Shown piece after piece: positions 1 to 8,521 of a stretch of DNA of 64,000 nucleotides. Position 1 is the stretch's first letter; the number at the start of each line of letters is the position of its first letter. The translations under genes were made by a program, and so were the position numbers. Source of the DNA: CAWDDG01 sp963801065. Lineage in GTDB: Bacteria; Actinomycetota; Actinomycetes; Jiangellales; Jiangellaceae. A model generated the notes under the pieces. The model had not been told where the DNA came from and did no database searches. It saw only the letters and a program-made list of their open reading frames with translations. The DNA lies in the NCBI GenBank assembly GCA_963801065.1, contig CAWDDG010000007.1, positions 1 through 64,000 of the forward strand. Reading direction: 5' to 3'.

Positions 1-2365
1 ACTGCCTGGCCATGGCTAGGCGGAGGCGTTCCTCGGGGTCGATGAAGTGGTCGTGATCGTCGGCGCCGAGGTCGATCTGCACCCAGTTGATCTTCCCGGT
101 GAACCGGCTGTCACGGGCCGTGTATTCGGGGCTGACCGTGGTGCCGGTTTCCTGCCCGATGTCGGTCGTCTCGTCGCCGGAGAAGACCATCGGCTGGGTG
201 TTCTCCACTCGCCCCGTGCCGACCGCGTTGCCGTCGTAGTACAGGGTCACGTCGCCGCCCTTCGCCAGCCCTCCGCCGTCGTAGGCGAACTCCATACGCA
301 CCTGATGGGTGCCGGCAGGGATTGCGGTCTCGGCCGCGGTCGCGTACGAGTTGATGCCGAGCACGTTGTAGACGAACTTGGCCTTGCCATCCTGGGAGTA
401 GACCGTCCAGCCGCCGAAGCGGCCGCCCTGCGCGATGATCACGCCGTTTACGCCGCCGTCGGGGACGTCGATCTCGGCCGTGACGGAGAACGACTTGTTC
501 TTGATACTGACGACGCTGTTCTCCGAGAGCCGTCCCATGCCGGCGAAGAACAGCTGCGAGTTGCCACGGATGAGGGTTGGCCGCCCGGCCATGGATGGCT
601 CGAACCGTTCCGAGGTGCGGTCGTCCAGCGGCAGCACGTTGTATTTGACGGCCTCGATCAGCCACAGCCGTTGCAGCTTTGCCAGCATCTCGGGGTTGTC
701 GGCGGCGAGGTTGTGGGCCTGGCTGTAGTCGCTCGCGCCGTCGTAGAGCTCCCACACGTCGTCGTCGAACGCTGGCAGCCCGCCGCCGACCATCACCCAG
801 GGCGTCTTGTGTTTGGTCACCGCGCTCCAGCCCTTGTGGTAGACGCCGCGATTGGCGAACATCTCGAAGTACTGCAGTTCGTGACGCTCCGACGCCTCGG
901 CGTCGTTGAAGCTGTAGAGCATGCTGGTGCCTTCCATCGGCGACTGCATGACCCCGTTCACCATCGTGGGTTCGGGCAGTCCTGCTGCCTCGAGGATGGT
1001 CGGTGCAACGTCGATGACATGGGAGAACTGGCTGCGCAGACCGCCCTTCTCCTCGATCCCGTTGGGCCAGTGCACGATCATGCCGTTGCGGGTGCCGCCC
1101 CAGTGCGAGGCCACCTGCTTGGTCCACTGGAACGGCGCGTTCATCGCCCACGCCCAGCCGACCGCGTAGTGGTTGTACGAGCTCGGTGAGCCGAGCTCGT
1201 CCATCTTGCTCAGCAGGAACTCGGGCGTCTCGAGCTCGGCCATCCCGTTGAAGTTGGCCATCTCGTTGAATGCGCCCTGCAGGGTGCCTTCGGCAGAGGC
1301 GCCGTTGTCGCCGATGATGTAGTAGACGATCGTGTCCTCGAGGATCCCGAGATCGTCCATGGCGTCGATCAGACGGCCGACGTGGTAGTCGGTGTGCTCG
1401 AGGAACCCGGCGTACACCTCCATCTCGCGGGCGAGCACCGGCTTTAGCTCGTCGGGCATGTCGTCCCAGGCCGGGATCACGTCGTGCCGGGCGGGAATGT
1501 CGGCGTCGGCGGGGATCACCCCGAGCTCCTTCTGGCGGGCGAAGGTGCGGGCGCGCTGCGCATCCCAGCCGTCGTCGAACTGGCCCTTGTACCTGTCCGC
1601 CCACTCCTTCGGAACATGGTGCGGAGCGTGCGTCGCACCCGGCGCGAAGTAGATGAAGAACGGCTTGTCCGGCATCAGCGCCTTCTGTTGGCGGATCCAG
1701 CTCACACAGTGGTCCGCGAGATCCTCGGTGAGGTGATAGCCCTCCTCCGCGGTCGCCGGCGGCTCGACCGGTGTCGTGCCGTCGTACAGCGCCGGATCCC
1801 ACTGGTTGTTCTCGCCGCCGATAAATCCGTAGAACTTCTCGAACCCGCCACCACCCGCCGGCCACGCGTCGAACGGCCCCATCGGCGACGACTGCCAGAC
1901 CGGCACCTCGTGACACTTGCCGAACTGCGCCGTCGAGTAGCCGTTCAACTTCAGCGTTATCGCCAGCGGTGCCTTGGTGTTCGGACGCAAGGAGCTCTGG
2001 CCGGGAGCCGAGGTCGCCGTCTCGGTGATGTTGCCCATCCCCACCGAGTGGTGGTTGCGTCCGGTCAACAGGGCTTGGCGCGTCGGCGCACACAGCGCAG
2101 TGGTGTGGAATCGGTTGAAGCGCAGCCCGCCGGCGGCCAGCCGTTCGGCGGTTGGTGTGTTGCACGGACCGCCGAACGCGCTCGAGGCGCCGAAGCCGAC
2201 GTCGTCGACCAGCACGATGAGCACGTTCGGCGCCCCCTCCGGCGGCAGCAGCGGCTCGATCGGTGGAAACGAAGTATCCGGGTCCTTGGCGTCATACGTC
2301 GTCAGACCCGGCGCCGGCCGGTCAGGGATCGGCAACATCGTGCGCGCGTGCCGGTCAGAACTCAT
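1..2365 (-). CDS. Arylsulfatase (type I, formylglycine-dependent), 3' end outside window
   Basis: This gene encodes a type I sulfatase that hydrolyses sulfate esters with a formylglycine nucleophile. At least 788 codons are present and the stop lies beyond the left edge. After a proline-rich N-terminus come NVLIVLVDDVGFG (metal-binding Asp pair 54-55) and LCAPTRQALLTGR, where Cys-92 of the C-x-P-x-R signature would become formylglycine. A C-terminal beta-rich segment follows the catalytic domain. The ATG has a good GGAGG 6-7 bases upstream. No signal peptide is visible. The matching formylglycine-generating enzyme lies about 7 kb away on the same strand, and a truncated second sulfatase lies about 1.2 kb upstream. 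The substrate cannot be inferred. Family assignment is confident. Confidence 0.95.
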   Translation of the reverse strand, partial: MSSDRHARTMLPIPDRPAPGLTTYDAKDPDTSFPPIEPLLPPEGAPNVLIVLVDDVGFGASSAFGGPCNTPTAERLAAGGLRFNRFHTTALCAPTRQALLTGRNHHSVGMGNITETATSAPGQSSLRPNTKAPLAITLKLNGYSTAQFGKCHEVPVWQSSPMGPFDAWPAGGGGFEKFYGFIGGENNQWDPALYDGTTPVEPPATAEEGYHLTEDLADHCVSWIRQQKALMPDKPFFIYFAPGATHAPHHVPKEWADRYKGQFDDGWDAQRARTFARQKELGVIPADADIPARHDVIPAWDDMPDELKPVLAREMEVYAGFLEHTDYHVGRLIDAMDDLGILEDTIVYYIIGDNGASAEGTLQGAFNEMANFNGMAELETPEFLLSKMDELGSPSSYNHYAVGWAWAMNAPFQWTKQVASHWGGTRNGMIVHWPNGIEEKGGLRSQFSHVIDVAPTILEAAGLPEPTMVNGVMQSPMEGTSMLYSFNDAEASERHELQYFEMFANRGVYHKGWSAVTKHKTPWVMVGGGLPAFDDDVWELYDGASDYSQAHNLAADNPEMLAKLQRLWLIEAVKYNVLPLDDRTSERFEPSMAGRPTLIRGNSQLFFAGMGRLSENSVVSIKNKSFSVTAEIDVPDGGVNGVIIAQGGRFGGWTVYSQDGKAKFVYNVLGINSYATAAETAIPAGTHQVRMEFAYDGGGLAKGGDVTLYYDGNAVGTGRVENTQPMVFSGDETTDIGQETGTTVSPEYTARDSRFTGKINWVQIDLGADDHDHFIDPEERLRLAMARQ

Positions 2366-2388
2366 GACATTCCTCCGTTGGTTTCTTA

Positions 2389-2413
2389 CCTGATCCGAAG
2401 ATTTCGGATCAGG
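2389..2413. promoter_or_regulatory. Perfect 25-bp inverted repeat in the sulfatase leader
   Basis: Two perfect 11-base arms (CCTGATCCGAA and TTCGGATCAGG) flank a GAT centre. The dyad lies 24 bases upstream of the sulfatase start and 30 bases downstream of the preceding carboxymuconolactone-decarboxylase-like gene. No T-run follows it, so a classical terminator is less likely than an operator or a leader hairpin. That role is inference. Confidence 0.55.
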
Positions 2414-2443
2414 CCCTCTGAGCTGCACTTTGTTGGTGCGCCA

Positions 2444-2809
2444 TCACCCACCCGACTGCGGTTCCAATGCGTCGTTGGTGTCATACCCCAGCGCCATCGC
2501 CAGCTTCGGGGCGGCCGCGATCCCGCGCGGGAGCCCGACGACGGGCATGACGCCGACCAACACGTCGACGATCTCGGCTGCGGTGGCGCCCGCATCGACG
2601 GCGGCATCGGCCTGGGCTCCATAGGAGGCAACAGCCCCTCCGACTGCGACCAACGCGGCCAGCCGGACGAGGGCTAGGGTCTTCGGATCGAGCTCTTCGA
2701 ACGCGACTCCGGCTCCGCCGAAGCAGTCCTCCGCAAAGTGTTCGTCGTTGATGGCAAGACGACGAAGCCGTTCGGTGTAGTCCAAGGCCGACTCATCCTC
2801 CGCCGTCAC
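2444..2809 (-). CDS. Carboxymuconolactone decarboxylase-like protein
   Basis: This 121-residue all-helical protein belongs to the AhpD/CMD superfamily. The core runs LDPKTLALVRLAALVAVGG...ASYGAQ and later GVMPVVGLPRGIAAAPKLAMALGY. It lacks the CxxC/HxxCxH redox motif of AhpD, so it is unlikely to be a peroxidase, and its reaction is unknown. The start is GTG. It lies 78 bases upstream of the sulfatase on the same strand and may be cotranscribed with it. A diverged paralogue with the same APIVGTAR-type segment lies 1.3 kb away, so this subfamily is doubled in the locus. Confidence 0.8.
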   Translation of the reverse strand: MTAEDESALDYTERLRRLAINDEHFAEDCFGGAGVAFEELDPKTLALVRLAALVAVGGAVASYGAQADAAVDAGATAAEIVDVLVGVMPVVGLPRGIAAAPKLAMALGYDTNDALEPQSGG

Positions 2810-3164
2810 TGGTTCCCGACACGCTCACCTGGCAGCTGACCAGCATGCGAAGCATCCGAGCCTTCTGCCACGGGGAACCTGCTCAGGACCAATTGAGCGA
2901 CAGCGCGGACGCTGCGTGCATCATGCAGATGACGTGAACCGTCGACCGCGTCGAGCTCACTCATCGACGGGCTCGGCATTCGAGAAGGTAACCCCTCACT
3001 CAGCGCAGCGCTCGCGGACCGCCCGGACCCGACGCATTCGTTGGGCGCCGTAGCGTCACCCGCGTCTGTTTAGCAGATGCATATCTTCCTCCCGCCGCGG
3101 AGCACGTCCTCATGAACTCTCGATCGACAAGGACGCCTGCCGATGCGACCGACATCATCATCGT
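2810..3164. other. Gap without a recognised gene
   Basis: No convincing gene is seen. A single TCACCC half-site occurs at 3056-3061, without the matching GGGTGA arm. The right part enters the decayed lipoprotein copy. Confidence 0.5.
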
Positions 3165-3512
3165 TCGCATTCACGGCCTCGAGCCCGGTAGCCGCCGTCT
3201 CGAGCGCCATCCCAAACGAGTTGAGGTCGGAGGACGATCTCGTCGCCTTGAGCCCACCTGCTCCGAGACCCTCTCCAGGGAGCCTTTGAGGTCATCGAGC
3301 GTGGTGCAGAGCGCGGCGGTCGCCTGTTCGAGAGCGGCCTTGCCTGCCCGGGGGAGCGCGTCGCGGAATCGGGGCGGTGCCGGACGAGTCGTCCGAGCTG
3401 GACGAGCACCACCAGGACCCACAGTGCGATCAGGATCGCGAAAACGTCTGTCGACGCGGCGTCCTTCGTGCGTATGTGCCCGTGCGTCCTTCCCTTCACA
3501 ACGCCGTGGCGT
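3165..3512 (-). pseudogene. Decayed second copy of the lipoprotein gene found at 7.5-7.9 kb
   Basis: The DNA aligns along roughly 340 bases with the intact lipoprotein gene further right. Shared stretches include the ribosome-binding leader (GAAGGGAAGGAC), the membrane segment FAILIALW, the TRSPGQA segment and the GDEIV segment. The lipobox cysteine is lost (a VLVVLVQL-like stretch replaces VLAGC), and several small indels break the frame. The copy is fused at its 5' end to a truncated sulfatase, which points to rearrangement in a duplicated block. Confidence 0.8.
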
Positions 3513-3710
3513 GGAACTTGTTGTAGCGCAGGCCGCCGGCGGCCAGCCGGTCCGCTGTCCATATTTCCAACAGCCCGCCCCACGTGCTGGGCCAACCAAA
3601 GCCGATGTCGTCTGGCAGCACCAGCAGGATGTTGGAGACGCCCTCGGCGCCGCCTGCGCCGGCGGGAGGTCGGCCACCAACTCCTGGTAAGTGTGGCCGA
3701 CCCGGGCTTT
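3496..3710 (-). pseudogene. N-terminal stump of a second arylsulfatase
   Basis: When one single-base frame break near 3650 is bridged, the sequence reads RVGHTYQELVADLPPAQ and then NILLVLPDDIGFGWPS and RLAAGGLRYNKFHATAL. This matches the N-terminus of actinobacterial arylsulfatases. Homology stops exactly before the catalytic Cys: the next codon is TGA, provided by the leader of the neighbouring lipoprotein copy. The stump therefore cannot encode an enzyme. It shows that the locus once held two sulfatase genes or a duplicated block. Confidence 0.85.
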
Positions 3711-4062
3711 ATCGCGGCTGCTCCAACAGACACTGAGGCGATAGCGATCCCAACCACCAGGTTGATCGTCCCGGTTGCGACCTTGGTCAGCAATGAATCC
3801 CACGTCGGTGCGTGTGTCGGCGTCGCGGGCGGCCCCACGAGCATTCCGATCTTGGTCGCCAACCCGACGATCTGCGCGGACCCGGCCGCGTCTACCTCGG
3901 CGCTGGGGTGGTGACGCCTCCACAGAATGCGAGTCGCGGGTAGAACGATTCCTGCATGTGCGGCTGGAGCCGCAAACGCGAAGCGCTACCGCGTGGCGGA
4001 GGCCGCGGACTACTCCTCCGAGCGGTCGATCAATCGGTGGCTGCTCCGAGCGGAAGCGGGAT
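3711..4062 (-). other. Unassigned stretch with a short membrane-like reading frame
   Basis: On the minus strand an open stretch reads ATKIGMLVGPPATPTHAP followed by a hydrophobic INLVVGIAIASVSVGAAAI segment, then runs into the sulfatase stump. It may be the residue of a small membrane protein. I do not recognise a family and see no clear ribosome-binding site. Confidence 0.3.
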
Positions 4063-4392
4063 CTACGCGTCTTCAGCGAGCTGCTGCTCGGCCACGAGCT
4101 CGGCGAAGCCGAGCGCACGGACGACATTGCCCACCGCGGAGGCGACGCGCGCCGTTCCGACAATCGGTGCGACGGCTGCGAGGACGTCTCGTACTCGCTC
4201 CCCGTCGACCCCGATTTCGCCTGCGGCACCGAGATTCAACAGGTACGAGGCCGGCGGTGCATTCACCGCGACGAGGGCAGCGATGCGCACCAGCATGAGG
4301 GTCTCTGGGTCGAGTCTGGAGGCTTCCATCGAGGCCGCGGTCATGGTCGCCAGCAGATCCAGGACCGGGGTTTCGGCGGATTCGTCGCTCAT
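4063..4392 (-). CDS. Carboxymuconolactone decarboxylase-like protein (second copy)
   Basis: This 109-residue CMD-like helical protein contains LDPETLMLVRIAALVAVNAPPAS and AAVAPIVGTARVASAVG, clearly paralogous to the protein encoded at 2.4-2.8 kb. Redox cysteines are again absent. The ATG is preceded by a GGAA-type ribosome-binding site (GAAAGGAACCCCGAG). A copy of the 17-bp dyad shared by this region lies 59 bases upstream, so it probably belongs to the same regulon as the lipoprotein and DUF7144/FGE genes. Its biochemical role is unknown. Confidence 0.75.
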   Translation of the reverse strand: MSDESAETPVLDLLATMTAASMEASRLDPETLMLVRIAALVAVNAPPASYLLNLGAAGEIGVDGERVRDVLAAVAPIVGTARVASAVGNVVRALGFAELVAEQQLAEDA

Positions 4393-4450
4393 CTCGGGGT
4401 TCCTTTCCGTTCGTGGTTGGCGAAGACCGTTTCCGTTCCGCGCACCGGCA

Positions 4451-4467
4451 TCATCTGTACCGGGTGA
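4451..4467. promoter_or_regulatory. 17-bp dyad, site 1 (upstream of CMD-like gene)
   Basis: TCATCT-GTACC-GGGTGA is one of five related sites in the first 11 kb. The right arm is perfect and the left arm has two mismatches to TCACCC. The GGGTGAATCC run is identical to that of the site at 9043. A role as operator for a dimeric regulator is inferred. Confidence 0.5.
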
Positions 4468-4601
4468 ATCCCTCTCACCTCCAAGATCGAGGATCGTCGC
4501 CAGGCCCGATGGCCGGGTAACGATCGCGCCGAGCGTCGCCTCCAGCAGGCTCTCGACAGACCGGCGCGAGGAACAGCAGCGCCGGACGGAGACCCGGCGG
4601 C

Positions 4602-5381
4602 TCAGTCGCTGTCTGCCTTCAGCCGTTTCGAGAAGTACACGAGCGCCTTCTTGGTCTTGGTCTGCTGCTCGCCAGTGAGGTCAACACCGCGCTGGCTGAG
4701 GAACGCTCTGGTTTCGGCCGCGACCTGGAACGCCTCCGACGGCGCGCATTTGGTCGACAGCTCGAGGATCATGGAGTTGTCCGGGTAGAGCCACAGCTCG
4801 GCGACAAGTCTGCGTGCATATCCCTCGGGCGCGAACTTCAGCTTGAGCACCGAGATCGGGCCCAGGATCGACAGATCGTCCAGCCCGAGCCCCTCGGGTG
4901 CGTGCGCCGTGTACAACGCCCGCTGCTCCTTGGAGTAGAGCCTACGGATCGGTAGCTTCCCGAGCACCGCATCCCTGACATCGGGCGTCTTCAGCGCCCG
5001 CTTCATCGATCCCGAGCAGACGAACCCGCCCGGCATCGCGTCAACCTCGACGCCGAAGTTCGGCGACCGGCGCAACTCGGGCAGGAGCTGGTCCGGGACC
5101 ACCGGACGCAGTTTGACGACCGTGTCGTCTCCCTTCTGCTGAACCCGGCGAGCGCGAACCACGACCCCGGCCTTGTTCAGCGTCAGCTCCGGTGTGTCGA
5201 AGAAGTACACCTGCCGCATCTGGGCGTCCAGGGGATCCACCCCCAGCGCCGCCGCGCCGCGGCTGCGGTCTGACACCGGCACGGTCAGCTTCAGCTCGAC
5301 GCTGTCCGCACCTTTCGTCAACGAAATCAACTCGGCCAGGTCCTGATCCGAAAGCATGGGTGCCTTCGTCGCGGTGGCCAT
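4602..5381 (-). CDS. CYTH-domain protein (triphosphate tunnel fold)
   Basis: This 259-residue protein fits the CYTH superfamily, which binds triphosphorylated substrates inside a beta-tunnel. Visible landmarks are VELKLTVPVSDR near the N-terminus (a degenerate ExExK motif: S-V-E-L-K, first Glu missing), YFFDTPELTLNKAGVVVRARR at residues 74-94 and VVKLRPV, the usual basic strands lining the tunnel. The C-terminus ends in the helix TKTKKALVYFSKRLKADSD. The first-Glu replacement suggests altered metal binding, so the reaction is uncertain. A ghost of its C-terminal part lies at 9.2-9.4 kb, which again marks a duplicated block. Confidence 0.75.
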   Translation of the reverse strand: MATATKAPMLSDQDLAELISLTKGADSVELKLTVPVSDRSRGAAALGVDPLDAQMRQVYFFDTPELTLNKAGVVVRARRVQQKGDDTVVKLRPVVPDQLLPELRRSPNFGVEVDAMPGGFVCSGSMKRALKTPDVRDAVLGKLPIRRLYSKEQRALYTAHAPEGLGLDDLSILGPISVLKLKFAPEGYARRLVAELWLYPDNSMILELSTKCAPSEAFQVAAETRAFLSQRGVDLTGEQQTKTKKALVYFSKRLKADSD

Positions 5382-5562
5382 GATTGCTCCTTCCTCGGTG
5401 GAGGCGACTCGGTCGTTTCAGGAGGGTCTCACGCTCGGGGCAGTGAATTTACTCGTGGGCTTCGCGCCACCGCCCGACCCCGAGCTCGCCGAACTCGATC
5501 GCGAGCGACGCGTGCCGGTGCCTACGATCGTCGCGACGGCAACCAGGACTGCCTCTACTCAA

Positions 5563-5634
5563 TCAGTACTGAGCCTCGCGGGTCTCCGCGCTGTGGACGA
5601 TCAACGCCCAGCTGGTTCGTTCTGGCGTACTCAT
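5563..5634 (-). pseudogene. Remnant of a DUF7144 membrane protein gene with internal deletion
   Basis: The stop-side sequence (ACTCAATCAGTACTG) and the start-side sequence (GGCGTACTCATCGA) match the two ends of the intact gene at 10.6-11.0 kb. About 340 bases in between are gone. The upstream leader, including the 17-bp dyad and a GAAGTTTCGGC tail, is also conserved. No protein can be made. Confidence 0.75.
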
Positions 5635-5706
5635 CGAACCTCCCCGTCTGGTCGACCCGCACCGCGGGTCGCGATCCAACACTGCCTGCCTGGTCAGGCC
5701 GGTGCG

Positions 5707-5723
5707 TCACTCACACTGGGTGA
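5707..5723. promoter_or_regulatory. 17-bp dyad, site 2 (upstream of DUF7144 ghost)
   Basis: TCACTC-ACACT-GGGTGA has one mismatch between arms. It lies 73 bases upstream of the ghost start, against 71 bases at the intact paralogue, so the whole promoter region was duplicated with the gene. Confidence 0.55.
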
Positions 5724-5942
5724 AGTTTCGGCACAGGCGCCACCCCGCACCGACGGCCCTGGGCACCTTCGGCCCACGAGCCACTGGCTGACACGCCAGC
5801 GGCTCAACCGGCAGGTCCTCGATTCGACACGAGCGGACTGTGCACAGTGCCACCGCCGCGGACGCGAACGGGAACATGCAGGGCGATACCAGGATGGGAT
5901 CGTCAGGATGCCCGGACCTCGTTGGTCGTGGGCGGGGGACGG

Positions 5943-7250
5943 TCAGGGGCTGCCCCCGGGCGTGCCTACGGTGTCGGCGACCGCGTCCTGGGCATCGCCG
6001 GTGACGCTTGCCGGCATGGGGCTGGCAGCACCGGTCCCGCGGCCGGCCCCGGCCAGGACTTGCACGACCCCGAGTAGCACGACCGTGAGTAGCAGTGACC
6101 AGAACAGGCGGGACAGCGAGACGTCGTTGCCCCAGAGCAGGACGACGGCGCCGAGCACGCCCACCGCGACCCGTAGCCAGCGGGTGTTGGCGGCGACCCA
6201 GCGGCCGGTGGGGCCGACCGGGTCGGGCAGCGCGGCCCCGGCGGTGTGCAGGGCGCCGGCTAGGGTGGTGCGGGCGGCGGTGCCGGAGGCGTTGGTTCCG
6301 GTGAACCAGCCCACGACCACCAGGATCAGGCCGAGCCAGAGGAACACCTGCCAGCCGCGTTCGAGGTAGGTCAGCAGGGTGTCGTAGAACACCGAGCTGG
6401 CCGGGCCGAACGCGGTGCCGGCCAGCTCGTTGATGAACAGCTGGCGGCCGACCGAGAGCGCCAGCGCCACCAGCAGCGCGTTCGCGGCCAGCACCACCCC
6501 GATGGTGACCGTCATCCGCGGCCGGCGGCGGGAGAGCAGCAACGCGGCCAGGTAGAGCGCCGCCACCAGGGGCAGCAGCCACCGGGCCACCGGGTTCGTG
6601 AACGCGTAGATGGTGCGGGCCTGCTCCAGCTGCGCCGAGTCCAGCAGCACGATCTGCTTGTCCACATCCGGGATCGGCACGTTCTCCACAATCGTCAGCC
6701 CGCGGTCGACCAGCCGCTGCTGGACCTGGTCGATGACCTCGGACACGTCCAGCACCACCTGCTCGCCCTGCACCGACACCGCGCCGCCCTCGTCGCCCTC
6801 CAAAACGCGCACCAGGGTCTGCTGCGCCCGGGTACTGACCCGCACCCACAGGTCGGCGAACGCGTCCGAGGCCACCAACGCCCGGACCTCCCGGTCGATC
6901 AACCCGTTGATCGCACCGGCCAACGGCCCCACCAGCTGCTGCAACCGCGGGCGGTCGGTGATCACACCGGCGAACACCTCGTTCAGGATCGCCTCCACGT
7001 CCACCTGCGCCTGGATCGCGTCGGTGACCGTGGTCGCGATCGCGTCCTGCACCTCCGGCGAATCCACCAGCGGGCCCACCGTGTCCACATACCGCTGGGT
7101 GTCATTCAGGGTGCGCTGCCCCCAGTACGCCAGCGCCGCCGGCGTCGTCAGCAACGCCGCCAACACCACACACACCACCGCCGCCACCGACCGCCCGCTG
7201 CCGCCACGCGCGGCGACAGTCGTCTCAATGGTCTGCGGGGGTCGCTGCAT
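5943..7250 (-). CDS. Polytopic membrane protein with large extracytoplasmic N-terminal domain
   Basis: This 435-residue protein has one N-terminal membrane helix (about 21-43). A roughly 170-residue hydrophilic domain follows (QRYVDTVGPLVDSPEVQDAI, DVSEVIDQVQQRL). About five further helices lie from residue 225 on. It resembles a common actinobacterial family of unknown function. The start is odd: a strong GAGGAGG serves an ATG at 7256 that opens a 10-codon frame (MSDAATPADH), while the main frame starts 7 bases later. Removing one C from the C5 run would join them as MSDAATPQTIETT, so either the N-terminus is frameshifted or the run is misread. The likely ghost neighbours give no functional hint. 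Confidence 0.75.
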   Translation of the reverse strand: MQRPPQTIETTVAARGGSGRSVAAVVCVVLAALLTTPAALAYWGQRTLNDTQRYVDTVGPLVDSPEVQDAIATTVTDAIQAQVDVEAILNEVFAGVITDRPRLQQLVGPLAGAINGLIDREVRALVASDAFADLWVRVSTRAQQTLVRVLEGDEGGAVSVQGEQVVLDVSEVIDQVQQRLVDRGLTIVENVPIPDVDKQIVLLDSAQLEQARTIYAFTNPVARWLLPLVAALYLAALLLSRRRPRMTVTIGVVLAANALLVALALSVGRQLFINELAGTAFGPASSVFYDTLLTYLERGWQVFLWLGLILVVVGWFTGTNASGTAARTTLAGALHTAGAALPDPVGPTGRWVAANTRWLRVAVGVLGAVVLLWGNDVSLSRLFWSLLLTVVLLGVVQVLAGAGRGTGAASPMPASVTGDAQDAVADTVGTPGGSP

Positions 7251-7472
7251 CGGACATCACGAGCCTCCTCGGTAGCGCAAGACCGTCCCACCCCTAGCTC
7301 AGCCCCGCCGTCATCGTCGAGGACACGCCGCCTTGAATGCCTCGTACTCTGCCGTGAAGATCACACCAGGGTCCAGCGACTCTGGCCGGACGATCTGGTC
7401 AGAAGACGAGCCCGTTCTCCGGGCCAGGTCGTGGCGCGGCTGTGGCATTGCCGACGTCGGTCTGAACCAGGC

Positions 7473-7937
7473 TCAAGACCCGGAGCAGTCGACCTCGGTG
7501 GAAAGGTCTTCGAGCTTGTCGGCAGCTTCGGCGGCGCCCGCCCGGGCATCCTCACCGGCATCCGCCGTGATCGCTTCGAGATCCGAGGCCAGCGAATTCG
7601 CCGTGTCGGCTGCATCGTTTGCATCCGCGGTCTCGAGCACGGCGGCCGCCGTCTCTAGCGCTCTCGCGAACGCGTCGAGGTCGGAAACGATCTCGTCGCC
7701 TTGGGCGACTCCCTGCTCCGAGACCGTCTCAAGGGAGCCTTCGAGGTCGTCGAGCGTGGCGCAGAGCGTGGCGATCGCCTGATCGACGGACGCGCTTGCC
7801 TGCCCTGGGGAACGCGTTGCGGTATCCGAGGCCGTGTCGGACGAATCGGACGAGCATCCCGCCAGGACGATCCACAGTGCGATGAGGATTGCGAAAACAC
7901 GCCGTCGACGCGACGTCCTTTCTGCAGATGTGCCCAT
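7473..7937 (-). CDS. Small lipoprotein of unknown function
   Basis: This 154-residue protein has an N-terminal RRRR, a hydrophobic stretch VFAILIALWI and a lipobox VLAGC, so it should be exported and lipid-anchored. The mature part is Ala/Asp/Glu-rich and helical, with three helix-like segments and no known domain. The ATG has GGAAGG five bases upstream. A 17-bp dyad lies 134 bases upstream. A decayed copy at 3.2-3.5 kb shares even the leader, and the two copies help to define the duplicated block. A periplasmic role linked to sulfatase activity is only a guess from context. Confidence 0.75.
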   Translation of the reverse strand: MGTSAERTSRRRRVFAILIALWIVLAGCSSDSSDTASDTATRSPGQASASVDQAIATLCATLDDLEGSLETVSEQGVAQGDEIVSDLDAFARALETAAAVLETADANDAADTANSLASDLEAITADAGEDARAGAAEAADKLEDLSTEVDCSGS

Positions 7938-8070
7938 ATGTCCTTCCCTTCACCTTCCATGTCTGCCGACCGCACCAGCGTTGTTCGGTGCGAGCTCGTT
8001 GTACGCCCGAGTCCTGGCTCGATGGGAGCTTGTCGTGTGTTCACTTTGCCGCAGGGCGTCGAATGCCACG

Positions 8071-8087
8071 TCACCCAATGTGCGTGA
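8071..8087. promoter_or_regulatory. 17-bp dyad, site 3 (upstream of lipoprotein gene)
   Basis: TCACCC-AATGT-GCGTGA has one mismatch between arms. It lies between the lipoprotein gene and the SulP ghost, which is transcribed toward it. Confidence 0.5.
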
Positions 8088-8113
8088 ACTCCTTGGTTGA
8101 GGCGGTCTCACAT

Positions 8114-8470
8114 CGGATCGTGTTCGACGACCCATGCCTGCGCGTCGTGCAGCGCCGCTCAGGTCGACTTCGCCCAACACTGGCGGCGCGCCGAACACCG
8201 GACAGAGGAGGTGACTGTCACTTGCCCGGTCTTGGTCAGGGCGCGGCCTTGTCCTGGTCGAGTCCGAACAGGTAGAGCCAGTCGTCGGCTGCTGCCAACT
8301 GCTCCGCGTTGGCGGCAAGGATGCGGAAGAACGTGGCGTCCAGTGTGGTGCGTCCGCGGAGCCGGAGCACGACGGCTGGTGCCTCTGCCCCGGCCACCTC
8401 GGGGCGTGCCTGCAGGGTACGGGCGCCTGCGTAGAACAGGCCTGCCGTAAATGTCGAGCGCGGTGACCAG
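8114..8470 (-). pseudogene. C-terminal STAS-domain remnant of a SulP-type anion transporter
   Basis: The minus strand reads FTAGLFYAGARTLQARPEV, then AVVLRLRGRTTLDATFF and EQLAAADDWLYLFGLD, and after a stop and a frame change a DAQAWVVEHDPM-like tail. This is the typical C-terminal STAS region of bacterial SulP (sulfate/anion) transporters. The transmembrane part is absent. Its presence next to sulfatase and FGE genes suggests that the ancestral cluster combined sulfate-ester hydrolysis with sulfate transport. Confidence 0.75.
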
Positions 8471-8521
8471 TCCGACCGCCTGCGCCGGTCTCGGTGAGTC
8501 CAGACGGGTCGACCCCACGCC

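Noticed and set aside
111..2165. Long open frame on the minus strand overlapping the sulfatase in another frame
   Set aside because: It is Arg/Gly/Pro-rich without any domain; the sulfatase frame carries all conserved motifs.
2389..2413. The 25-bp palindrome as a rho-independent terminator
   Set aside because: No T-run follows on the minus strand and a gene starts only 24 bases downstream.
5427..5444. A sixth copy of the 17-bp dyad upstream of the CYTH gene
   Set aside because: TCACGC and CAGTGA are spaced differently (18 bases) and match the consensus poorly.
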